Position numbers and translations under genes: made by a program. A DNA stretch of 33,152 nt from an uncultured Bacilli bacterium (GTDB taxonomy: Bacteria > Bacillota_I > Bacilli_A > RF39 > UBA660), in assembly GCA_948479395.1 (NCBI GenBank), contig CAOLUI010000001.1, positions 39,752 to 72,903 on the forward strand, given 5' to 3'. Position 1 is the first letter of the stretch; each line of letters starts with the position of its first letter. Positions 1 to 7,681 of the stretch are shown piece by piece. The notes under the pieces were generated by a model. The model did no database searches. It worked only from the letters and a program-made list of their open reading frames with translations, and was not told the origin of the DNA.

Positions 1-23
1 AAAAATTTTTATTCGTTCCAAAA

Positions 24-54
24 TTAAAAAAAACGTTAATTAATTTTAACATTT
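24..54 (-). terminator. Intrinsic terminator of the DUF975/CmpB gene
   Basis: Bases 31-39 and 46-54 form a nine-pair stem (one G-T wobble) around a six-base loop. Read on the minus strand it is followed by a run of eight T. It starts directly after the stop codon of the minus-strand gene ending at 55. Confidence 0.75.
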
Positions 55-1560
55 TTAAGTTTTATTTATCATTAAATTTTGATTAACTCCTGATCCTGTA
101 TTAGGATATTTATTAGAATATAATTGATCAATAATATAACAAATCGATAAAATTATACATAAAAATATTTTAATTTTTTTATCAATTTTTAATAAAATGC
201 TATCTAAAAGAGGAGCTAAAAAATAGATAAAAGTACATCCTCCGACTCCAAATGTAATCAATCCTTCTAAACAAATTCTTCCATGAATATTTAAAAAATA
301 GCCATCATAATCCCACCAACGTGCATTTTTAAAAGTTTCTAAATACCATCCTGTGCCATATTCAACTAAACCACAAATAATCATGGCTAAAACAAAAGTG
401 ACTAAAGGTTTATTTCGTACCTTTTTTAAAAGAATAAGAAGTATTATTGCTCCCCAGCCATATATAGGAAGCCAAGGACCATGTAAAGCTCCACGATTGA
501 CGAATTCTCCAAAACGAAAAAGATGAAATAATGTTTCCCATATCCATCCAATTATGGAAGAAGCAAAAAGCATTATTATAAGAGAATAAATACTATAATT
601 TTTATTATAGTCAGTATTAATCCAGGATTTTTTTTGATGTTCAGGATACAAATATTTATCTTTAGGGTAAACAACAGCTTCTTGATTTAAATACTTATCA
701 CATAATAAATTACTATTTAATATCTTTTTTTCATGAGCTTCATTTTTTAACTTCATATAAAATCTTGCTAAAACACATTTTTTATATGGTGCTATAAAAA
801 CAATATTTAATAAATTAAAACAAAATAAATCAATTATATTCCATAAAACAAAAGATAAATCTAATTTAAATAATTCTAATTTATGCTTTCTCATCATATC
901 TTCTGATAACTTTAATGCCTCTTTAGAGTTTATTCCTGGATTTTCCGCTAAAATATAAGGCACTAAATAATAAGCATAATGTTTAATAATTCCTCCCACA
1001 ATAGTTAGCCACCAAAACCACTCTAAAAGAGTTTTAATCATCATGGTAAAAGCTAAATTTTTTGTTTTTTTTATTTTAAAAGGTAACAATATTCTTTTAA
1101 AATTAGTTTTAGGATGATTTTGATTTTCTAAAAAAAACCTTGCTTCACCAACTATTAAAATATTTCTTATAAAAATTAGATAAAATAGTGTTAAAAAAGC
1201 TCCAAGTAAAATGATCAAACTAGCCCATAATCGTTCATGAAAAATTAACTGATTAAAAGAATTTAATAGACCAAATATAAAACTACCAGAAGAGGTAATA
1301 TTATTAAAGATATTTGCTAAAATTCCTTTAGTTGGTTTATAGGTTAAAAAATTAAAATTAATGTTTGTAACAGATTCAATAGTTTCTTTTGTAATATCAT
1401 AATTAATAGTGTTAATGAGCGTTTGATTATACTTAATTCCATGGAAACTAATATTTATACTTCCAACCATAATACTCATAAAAAAAATAACAGCAACTAT
1501 TCGCCAATAATTCCTTTTTAATTCTTTTTTACTTTCTTTTTTTAAATCTTTAATTTTCAT
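55..1560 (-). CDS. DUF975 membrane protein fused to a CmpB-like (ABC_trans_CmpB) domain
   Basis: A 501-residue polytopic membrane protein of unknown function. The N-terminal part (about residues 1-270) has the DUF975 layout: a start resembling MKIKDLKKESKKEL, then several membrane segments. The C-terminal part (about 330-490) resembles the putative ABC transporter permease family CmpB, with a membrane segment carrying GWIWET, then GALHGPWLPIYG, then GRICLEG. These are usually separate proteins, so this looks like a fusion. A longer reading could start at 1623, but ATG 1560 is preceded by AGAGGT at good spacing and gives the family-typical N-terminus. A promoter (1595-1623) and a terminator (24-54) make it a single-gene unit. 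Transport activity is not shown: there is no ATPase subunit nearby. Confidence 0.8.
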   Translation of the reverse strand: MKIKDLKKESKKELKRNYWRIVAVIFFMSIMVGSINISFHGIKYNQTLINTINYDITKETIESVTNINFNFLTYKPTKGILANIFNNITSSGSFIFGLLNSFNQLIFHERLWASLIILLGAFLTLFYLIFIRNILIVGEARFFLENQNHPKTNFKRILLPFKIKKTKNLAFTMMIKTLLEWFWWLTIVGGIIKHYAYYLVPYILAENPGINSKEALKLSEDMMRKHKLELFKLDLSFVLWNIIDLFCFNLLNIVFIAPYKKCVLARFYMKLKNEAHEKKILNSNLLCDKYLNQEAVVYPKDKYLYPEHQKKSWINTDYNKNYSIYSLIIMLFASSIIGWIWETLFHLFRFGEFVNRGALHGPWLPIYGWGAIILLILLKKVRNKPLVTFVLAMIICGLVEYGTGWYLETFKNARWWDYDGYFLNIHGRICLEGLITFGVGGCTFIYFLAPLLDSILLKIDKKIKIFLCIILSICYIIDQLYSNKYPNTGSGVNQNLMINKT

Positions 1561-1594
1561 AAAAACAACCTCTAATAAGCTTTTAATTATCTTC

Positions 1595-1623
1595 ATACTA
1601 TACTTTTTTATTTTTTTTGTCAA
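1595..1623 (-). promoter_or_regulatory. SigA-type promoter for the DUF975/CmpB gene
   Basis: On the minus strand TTGACA (1623-1618) and TAGTAT (1600-1595) are separated by 17 bases. This lies 35 bases upstream of the chosen ATG at 1560 and supports that start over the longer one. Confidence 0.75.
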
Positions 1624-1654
1624 ATAAATGATATTATATTATAAGGTGACTATT

Positions 1655-2419
1655 ATGACTAAATTAATATATCAACAACTTTTAAATAATTTTGAACTTT
1701 TAGATAAATCTGAAAAGGAAGCTATAATTCTTTATCAATCAAAATTATTCTATTTTATTAATGAAATAAGTCGTATTGATAATTATCAATCTTTGACAGC
1801 TGAGGAGATATTTAAGAATTTATCAGATCCAGAAACCTTTTTTAAAAGTTTTAAAGAATATAAAAATATTATAGACGATATTAAAAATCTATTTTTTAAA
1901 ATAAGTATCTTTAAAAATGTTTCTTTTGAAAATATTTATCTTTTTATAAATTCTATTTTAGATTTAATTGAAAAATTAAAATCTATTCAAAATAAAATTA
2001 TTTTAGAAAATGATATTACTGTATATCGTGGTATAAATACCAATAATTATAATAATTTAATTAAAGGAGAATTTTTATCAACTAGCCTTGATTTAGATAC
2101 TGCTTTACAATTTATTGAAGGAGATAAGAAATCTATTTTATTTAAATTAAATTTAAAAGCTCCTTTAAGTATTTTAACTTCTCCTTATAGAATAGGGCTT
2201 TTTTATGAAAAAGATATTTCACCGCTTGAAGCTACTTTAAAAAATATTTCTCCCACAGTTATGAAAATAATAAATTGTGGTATAAATTCTCAACAAGAAA
2301 TAATTCTTTTTCAAGAAGAAATTGCTTATGAAGTAGTTTCTAAAAAAGAAATTGATAATATAATTATAATAGAAGCTAATATTTATAATAAAATAAAAGA
2401 ACATAAAAAGTATGCTTAA
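1655..2419 (+). CDS. Putative cytoplasmic ADP-ribosyltransferase, R-S-E class
   Basis: A 254-residue protein with a helical N-terminal half (about 1-115) and a C-terminal domain that looks like an NAD-dependent ADP-ribosyltransferase. The three family marks occur in order: VYRGI with Arg125, LSTS with Ser142/Ser144, and QQE with Gln213 and Glu215. In this class the Glu is catalytic, and a Q two residues before it is typical of C3-like enzymes that do not target arginine. No signal peptide or membrane segment is visible, so it should act inside the cell unless exported by another route. ATG 1655 is chosen over 1628 because AAGGTGA (1643-1649) sits 5 bases before it. The hydrolase gene follows after 14 bases and is probably co-transcribed. 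The target is unknown; the family call rests on motifs only. Confidence 0.65.
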   Translation: MTKLIYQQLLNNFELLDKSEKEAIILYQSKLFYFINEISRIDNYQSLTAEEIFKNLSDPETFFKSFKEYKNIIDDIKNLFFKISIFKNVSFENIYLFINSILDLIEKLKSIQNKIILENDITVYRGINTNNYNNLIKGEFLSTSLDLDTALQFIEGDKKSILFKLNLKAPLSILTSPYRIGLFYEKDISPLEATLKNISPTVMKIINCGINSQQEIILFQEEIAYEVVSKKEIDNIIIIEANIYNKIKEHKKYA

Positions 2420-2433
2420 AATGGGGGATTAAT

Positions 2434-3480
2434 TTGGATAATATCATTTCTTATTTAAAATGGCGAGGTGATTTACTATTTGATGAATCACCATTTAATG
2501 AGGTTGATAATCTAATACTTTGCGCTTTTACCTATATAAAATTAAAAGGAGTTTTAAAAGAAAATGAAAAAATTTCATTAAAAGATTTATACTCTGAGTA
2601 TACTTTTAATAATGATATTTTTTTAAAAAATCAAAAGGATTTATTTAGATTATTAAGTAAAAGTAAAAGATTTCAAAATATTATAATAACCAAATTTATT
2701 AATGAAATTTCTGAAAAAGAAGAAAAACAATTTTGTGCCTTAACATTTATATTACCTAATAATCAATTATTTATTGGATTTGGCGGAACAGATGATACTT
2801 TAGTGGGTTGGAAAGAAGATTTTAATATGAGTTATCAAAAATCTACTCCTTCTCATATTAGAGCTGTTGAATACTTAGAAGAAATATTAAACCATACTAA
2901 CAAAAACGTTATTATTGGTGGCCATTCTAAAGGGGGAAATCTTGCCATGTATGCTTCTTTATTTTGTAATGTTAAATTACAAAATAAAATTTTAAAAGTT
3001 TATAATAATGATGGACCTGGTTTAAATATTAAAAAATTATCTTCTAAAAACACTTTTAATGTTCAAGATAAAATTATAACTTTTATTCCTAAATCAAGTA
3101 TTATTGGCAATTTTTTTTCTAACGATTCTAAAATAATTGTAGTTAAAAGTTCTTCCTTTGGTTTAATGCAACATGACTTATATTCTTGGGTAGTAGATAA
3201 AGATAAGTTTTTATATGCTCAAAAAATGGATTCTAAAACTAAAGAAATAGCTAATTATTTAAATAAAACTATAGACAATATCCCTGATAGCCAAAAAGAA
3301 AAAATAATAAAATTTATTTATGATTTTATTAATTCTTTAAATATTCCTAATTTAGAAAATATTTCTAAAAATTTAGTTAATAAATCTTTAATTAACAAAT
3401 ACAACCTAGATATAAATGATCTTAAATTACTTAAAGATATAATTCCTTTAATCATTAAAATATGGAAAAATTTTTATTGA
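2434..3480 (+). CDS. Mbeg1-like / DUF2974 alpha/beta hydrolase
   Basis: A 348-residue protein resembling the DUF2974 (Mbeg1-like) family, which has a lipase-type alpha/beta-hydrolase core. The N-terminus (YLKWRGDLLFDESPFNEVDN) is typical of the family. The nucleophile elbow GGHSKGG places Ser at residue 165. NNDGPG (Asp193) and LMQHDLYSW (His247) complete a plausible triad. The C-terminal 90 residues are helical and may form a separate cap or binding region. No signal peptide is seen. The start is TTG, 14 bases after the ADP-ribosyltransferase gene and preceded by a GGGGGA ribosome binding site, so the two are likely translated from one message. The substrate is unknown; lipid or ester hydrolysis is an inference from the fold. 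Confidence 0.75.
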   Translation: MDNIISYLKWRGDLLFDESPFNEVDNLILCAFTYIKLKGVLKENEKISLKDLYSEYTFNNDIFLKNQKDLFRLLSKSKRFQNIIITKFINEISEKEEKQFCALTFILPNNQLFIGFGGTDDTLVGWKEDFNMSYQKSTPSHIRAVEYLEEILNHTNKNVIIGGHSKGGNLAMYASLFCNVKLQNKILKVYNNDGPGLNIKKLSSKNTFNVQDKIITFIPKSSIIGNFFSNDSKIIVVKSSSFGLMQHDLYSWVVDKDKFLYAQKMDSKTKEIANYLNKTIDNIPDSQKEKIIKFIYDFINSLNIPNLENISKNLVNKSLINKYNLDINDLKLLKDIIPLIIKIWKNFY

Positions 3481-3506
3481 AAAGTCTTTTAAAATCTTTT
3501 ATAATA
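3477..3506 (+). promoter_or_regulatory. Promoter of the leucine T-box operon
   Basis: TTGAAA (3477-3482, overlapping the stop codon of the upstream hydrolase) and TATAAT (3501-3506) with an 18-base spacer, just before the T-box leader. Confidence 0.6.
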
Positions 3507-3517
3507 TATTAAACGTT

Positions 3518-3711
3518 GAAAAAAGAGTAGTAATAAAAAAATCTTTTTTAGAGAATTCATGGTTGGTGAAAATGAATAAAGATATTTTATGAACTTGCTT
3601 TTGGAGTTTTATGGGTTATCTCCAATAGAAGATAATATAAGCTAGTAATTAACTAGAAATTAAGGTGGTACCACGGCATTTTCGTCCTTATGATGATATG
3701 TTGTGTTTTTT
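3518..3711 (+). promoter_or_regulatory. T-box riboswitch, leucine-specific
   Basis: A T-box leader that reads through when uncharged tRNA binds. Stem I marks are AGAGAA and GGTTGGTG (3550-3568). The specifier region follows ATGAA near 3590-3597 and offers CTT or TTG, both leucine codons. The conserved T-box AAGGTGGTACCACGG lies at 3662-3676; its TGGT bulge would pair with an ACCA tRNA end. The terminator stem uses 3672-3679 with 3698-3705, followed by a T run. It should control the small membrane gene and leuS according to tRNA-Leu charging. Confidence 0.9.
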
Positions 3712-3729
3712 ATTTAGAAGGAGAATTTT

Positions 3730-4095
3730 ATGAAATTAAATAGTCCCTTATTTGTTCTTTTATTTTTTAGTGTTTTGTTTATTATTATTTTTATATTTAA
3801 TTATTTAATAAATAGATTAAAAGTTAAAAGTAAAAAATTGGATACAATTGGAGAAATGAATTATCTTATTTCCAAATTTAAATTAAATAAAAATAAGATT
3901 AATTATCCTAAAGAAATTATATATATTTCTTTAATTAATAGCTTTATTATCTCAAGCGTTGGAGTATTTGTGACCTGTCTAAAAATAATGCGTATCTTAC
4001 AATTATTGTTAGGATTTGTCTTATTATTTGGCCTCATATACGCTTTATATGAAATATATGGAAGACATTTATTAAAAAAGACAAGGAGAGATTAA
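3730..4095 (+). CDS. Small membrane protein of unknown function in the leuS operon
   Basis: A 121-residue protein I cannot assign to a family. It has three likely membrane segments at about residues 7-28, 63-82 and 88-108, a basic loop of about 30 residues after the first, and a basic C-terminus (KKTRRD). It starts at ATG with an AGAAGGAG site. It lies between the leucine T-box terminator and leuS, with 2 bases to leuS, so both genes should rise together when tRNA-Leu is uncharged. No catalytic motif is visible. It could be a transporter accessory or envelope protein linked to leucine status, but only its position supports that. Confidence 0.75.
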   Translation: MKLNSPLFVLLFFSVLFIIIFIFNYLINRLKVKSKKLDTIGEMNYLISKFKLNKNKINYPKEIIYISLINSFIISSVGVFVTCLKIMRILQLLLGFVLLFGLIYALYEIYGRHLLKKTRRD

Positions 4096-4097
4096 AA

Positions 4098-6488
4098 ATG
4101 GATTTTAAAAGTATTGAAAAAAAATGGCAAGAAAAATGGAAGAATACAAATTTATATTCTTTCGATAAAAATAGTAAAAAAGAAAAACTTTATTGTTTAG
4201 AAATGTTTAGTTATCCTAGTGGAGCTAAACTTCATTTAGGTCATTGGTATAATTTTGGTGTTGCAGACACCTGGGCAAGATTTAAAAGAATGTGTGGATT
4301 TAACGTTTTTCACCCTATGGGCTTTGATGCTTTTGGACTTCCTGCTGAAAATTATGCAATTAAAACAGGTATACATCCTCATATTTCTACAGAAAAAAAT
4401 ATTGAAACAATGGAAGGGCAATTATCAAGAATTGGAGGTTCTTGGGATTGGAATCATGAAGTAGTGACCTGTCGAGAAGATTATTATAAATGGACTGAGT
4501 GGATGTTTTTACAAATGTATAAACATGATTTAGCCTATAAAAAAGAAGCTCCTGTTAATTGGTGCCCATCTTGTAATACCGTTTTAGCCAATGAACAAGT
4601 TTTATCTGGCGAATGTGAACGTTGTGGTTCAGTAGTAATTCGTAAAAAGATGAATCAATGGTTTTTTAGAATTACGAAATATGCTGAAGAATTATTAAAT
4701 GATTTAGAAAAGTTAGATTGGCCAGAAAAAACCAAAACTTTACAAAGAAATTGGATTGGCAAATCAACAGGAGCTTATGTCACTTTTAAAATTAAAGACT
4801 TAGAAGAATCTTTTAAAGTTTTTACAACACGTGCTGATACACTATTTGGTGCAACCTACTGTGTTTTAGCGCCAGAACATGAACTAGTTCCAAAAATAAC
4901 TTCTAAAGAACAGCAAGAAGAAGTATCAAATTATCAATTAGCTGCGGCTAAACAAAGTGAAATTGAAAGAACAAATACAGTGAAAGAAAAAACAGGAGTT
5001 TTTACAGGCTCTTATGCAATTAATCCGGTAAATGGCAAAGAAATTCCTATTTGGATTAGTGATTATGTTCTTGCAAGTTATGGAACGGGAGCTATAATGG
5101 CTGTACCAGCTCATGATGAGCGTGATTATGAATTTGCTAAAAAATTTAACTTAGATATAATTCCTGTTGTATCAAATAAAAGTACTAATGATTTACCATT
5201 TATTGGTGATGGTATTCATATTAATTCAGAATTCTTGAATAATTTAAATAAAGAAGATGCTTTAGAAAAAATGTATGAATGGTTAGAAAATAATCAAGTG
5301 GGACAAAAAACAACTACTTATAAACTTCGTGATTGGCTTATTTCCCGTCAAAGATACTGGGGTTGTCCTATTCCCATTATTTATTGTAAGAATTGTGGAA
5401 CAGTTCCTGTACCAGAAAGTGATTTACCTGTTATTTTGCCCCAAGATGTTGAATTTACTCCTGATGGAGAGAGTCCTTTAAAAAAATGTGAAAGTTTTAT
5501 GCATACCACTTGTCCTAAATGTGGAAAAGAAGCTATTCGTGAAGCTGATACATTGGATACTTTTATTTGTTCTAGTTGGTATTTTTTAAGATATCCCGAT
5601 AATAAAAATAAAGAAAAAGCTTTTGACAGTAAACTTATCAACACTTTACTACCAGTTGATAAATATATTGGGGGTATTGAACATGCCTGTATGCATTTAC
5701 TTTACGCTAGATTTTTTACGAAAGCTTTAAGGGATATGGGATACTTAAACTTTGACGAGCCTTTTAAAAGTCTTGTCCATCAAGGAACCATTTTAGGACC
5801 AGATGGTGAAAAAATGAGTAAAAGTAAAGGGAATACAGTATCTCCTGAAGAATATGTTGATGAATATGGTGCCGATGTTTTAAGAGGATATTTAATGTTT
5901 GGGTTTAATTATGTTGATGGAGGTCCTTGGACTGATGATGGTATCAAATCAATTAATAAATTTTATCAAAGAGTTGAGCGTTTAGTAGAAAGAATTAGTG
6001 AAGAAAAAAAGGAAATTAATGATTTAGAAAAATCCCTTCATAAAACCATAAAATCTATTCGAATTGATATTGAAAAATTCCAATTTAATACTTGTCTTTC
6101 TCGTATAATGGAATATGTTAATGCTTTATCAAAATATCAAAGTGAGGGAATTCCAAGAAAGTATATTGAAAATTTAATTTTAGTTTTAGCTCCTTTTGCG
6201 CCTCATATTACTGAAGAATTATGGGCTAATATAGGAAATGAATATAGCATTCATAATCAAGAATACCCAAGTTATGATGAAGCCAAAACTATTGATGAAG
6301 AAATCACTATTGGCATTCAAGTTAATGGAAAACTTCGTGGTACCATAACTATTAATAAAGATGAAAAAGAAGAAATTATCAAAGAAAAAGCGCAACAAGA
6401 AGAAAATGTAAAACGCCATATTCAAGATTTAAACATTATTAAAATAATCGTAGTTCCTAATAAAATTGTAAATATAATAGTAAAATAA
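4098..6488 (+). CDS. leuS: Leucyl-tRNA synthetase
   Basis: A 796-residue class I synthetase that charges tRNA-Leu in the cytoplasm, of normal length for bacterial LeuRS. The ATP-binding HLGH signature is at residues 46-49. A zinc-binding pair (WCPSC and CERC) follows. The CP1 editing domain is inserted in the middle and contains the threonine-rich FTTRADTLFGATY segment. The second catalytic signature KMSKS is at 572-576. The anticodon-binding and C-terminal domains follow, including APFAPHITEELW and the LeuRS-typical VNGKLRG. It starts at ATG 4098 after AAGGAGAG. It is the second gene of the T-box operon and ends at a bidirectional terminator. Confidence 0.98.
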   Translation: MDFKSIEKKWQEKWKNTNLYSFDKNSKKEKLYCLEMFSYPSGAKLHLGHWYNFGVADTWARFKRMCGFNVFHPMGFDAFGLPAENYAIKTGIHPHISTEKNIETMEGQLSRIGGSWDWNHEVVTCREDYYKWTEWMFLQMYKHDLAYKKEAPVNWCPSCNTVLANEQVLSGECERCGSVVIRKKMNQWFFRITKYAEELLNDLEKLDWPEKTKTLQRNWIGKSTGAYVTFKIKDLEESFKVFTTRADTLFGATYCVLAPEHELVPKITSKEQQEEVSNYQLAAAKQSEIERTNTVKEKTGVFTGSYAINPVNGKEIPIWISDYVLASYGTGAIMAVPAHDERDYEFAKKFNLDIIPVVSNKSTNDLPFIGDGIHINSEFLNNLNKEDALEKMYEWLENNQVGQKTTTYKLRDWLISRQRYWGCPIPIIYCKNCGTVPVPESDLPVILPQDVEFTPDGESPLKKCESFMHTTCPKCGKEAIREADTLDTFICSSWYFLRYPDNKNKEKAFDSKLINTLLPVDKYIGGIEHACMHLLYARFFTKALRDMGYLNFDEPFKSLVHQGTILGPDGEKMSKSKGNTVSPEEYVDEYGADVLRGYLMFGFNYVDGGPWTDDGIKSINKFYQRVERLVERISEEKKEINDLEKSLHKTIKSIRIDIEKFQFNTCLSRIMEYVNALSKYQSEGIPRKYIENLILVLAPFAPHITEELWANIGNEYSIHNQEYPSYDEAKTIDEEITIGIQVNGKLRGTITINKDEKEEIIKEKAQQEENVKRHIQDLNIIKIIVVPNKIVNIIVK

Positions 6489-6493
6489 AAAAT

Positions 6494-6528
6494 TATTGAA
6501 TTATTTGAATTCAATAGTTTTTTATTTT
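6494..6528. terminator. Bidirectional terminator between leuS and the kinase-fold gene
   Basis: A perfect nine-pair stem, 6494-6502 with 6508-6516, around a five-base loop. T-rich tracts follow it on both strands, so it can end leuS (+) and the converging kinase-like gene (-). Confidence 0.85.
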
Positions 6529-7345
6529 AAGAATGAAAGTCTTTATTTAGTGAAGAACTTGGTTCTAAATAACTTAATTTTCTTTTTAATTCTAATACAT
6601 CAGGAGTTATAAATCTTTCAAAATCATACGCCTCTTCTCCTAATTTTTTTAGGCTACTGTTGGTTTTAATAATTTTAAAGAAATTTAAGACTTCTTTAGG
6701 TAATTTATAAGAAGTTATAATTTTATAAAATTCTTTGTACCCATACATTATAATTACTTTCGAAAAATTAATACCTAAAATAAATGATAAACATTCAATA
6801 TACATTTTAATAATATCTGTGTATTTAGTATTACCATAACTTTGTAAAAAATTTAAATAATAATAACAATAAATAGGCTTGAAAATATTATTTAATTTAC
6901 GAGAATTATCTAAATCACTTATATAAGCTTTACCATCATTAATTAGAATATTTTTTGCATGAATATCTCCCACTACTATATATTGATGTAAAAAATAAAG
7001 AGCATTAAAAAGATCTAAAGCATATTTAACTTTTTCTTCGTAAGAAATGTCCTCATGATATAAAGAAATTAAAGTTTTAGCATTATTTAAAAAAATCATA
7101 CGATAAGATGATTGATAGTTTTTTTCCTTATTATTGTTATTTAAAACTTTAATATTCTCCAAAGGTTTAATTACATTCTCATGATTAGGAATTGATATTA
7201 AATAATTGATAAATTTGTTAATATCTTCATCTAAAGCTTTGATGAGGCTTGAATCATTTTTGATAAAAATATCGCCTCCTTGATGAAAATTAGTAACATC
7301 ATTTAACTTTTTCATTTTATTTAAATCAGTATTTGTAATAACCAT
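6527..7345 (-). CDS. Protein-kinase-fold protein, small lone kinase
   Basis: A 272-residue soluble protein that looks like a compact protein-kinase-fold enzyme. The catalytic loop is GDIHAKNIL (Asp127, Asn132), corresponding to HRDxxxxN but without the usual His-Arg. The metal-binding motif is SDLDN (Asp144) in place of DFG. An N-terminal glycine-containing stretch (FHQGGDIFIK) may be the nucleotide loop with Lys29. The C-lobe is shorter than in Hanks-type kinases and there is no sensor domain or membrane segment. It may phosphorylate a protein or a small molecule; the sequence does not say which. ATG 7345 lies 9 bases after GGAG; TTG 7348 is an alternative. It has its own promoter at 7379-7407 and no partner gene. 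Confidence 0.65.
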   Translation of the reverse strand: MVITNTDLNKMKKLNDVTNFHQGGDIFIKNDSSLIKALDEDINKFINYLISIPNHENVIKPLENIKVLNNNNKEKNYQSSYRMIFLNNAKTLISLYHEDISYEEKVKYALDLFNALYFLHQYIVVGDIHAKNILINDGKAYISDLDNSRKLNNIFKPIYCYYYLNFLQSYGNTKYTDIIKMYIECLSFILGINFSKVIIMYGYKEFYKIITSYKLPKEVLNFFKIIKTNSSLKKLGEEAYDFERFITPDVLELKRKLSYLEPSSSLNKDFHS

Positions 7346-7378
7346 CAAAAATTACTCCTTTTAATTTACTAGATATAT

Positions 7379-7407
7379 ATACTATTACTTTTTTAATATT
7401 TAGTCAA
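7379..7407 (-). promoter_or_regulatory. SigA-type promoter for the kinase-fold gene
   Basis: On the minus strand TTGACT (7407-7402) and TAGTAT (7384-7379) with a 17-base spacer, 34 bases upstream of the ATG. The -10 is the same TAGTAT as at 1595. Confidence 0.7.
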
Positions 7408-7491
7408 TTTAATGTTATCTCAAAATATTTCATAGTTTGACATTTTTTTTAAGGTTAATCAGATAACATATAAAAAGAAGGTGGTTGATGT

Positions 7492-7671
7492 ATGAAAGTA
7501 AAAGTATTTGATGAATCACATGAGAAAGATTTAGAAAATTCAATAAATGCTTTTCTAAGCAATACAAATAGTGATATAATTGATATTAAGTACCAAGTTG
7601 CTATCGGTATATGTGGCGAAGAACAAATATATTGTTTTTCGGCAATGGTAATATATAGTGCAAAAGAATGA
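7492..7671 (+). CDS. cse60: Cse60-like sporulation protein
   Basis: A 59-residue protein. The N-terminus MKVKVFDESHEKDLE and the C-terminal EEQIYCFSAMVIY match the Cse60 family, small proteins first found under SigE control in Bacillus sporulation. ATG 7492 follows AAGGTGG (7478-7484) by 7 bases. The stop TGA is at 7669-7671, 10 bases before the chosen start of the flippase gene, so the two may be an operon. No membrane segment or signal is present. The molecular function of the family is unknown. It supports a spore-forming host. Confidence 0.8.
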   Translation: MKVKVFDESHEKDLENSINAFLSNTNSDIIDIKYQVAIGICGEEQIYCFSAMVIYSAKE

Positions 7672-7681
7672 GTGGTTTAAA

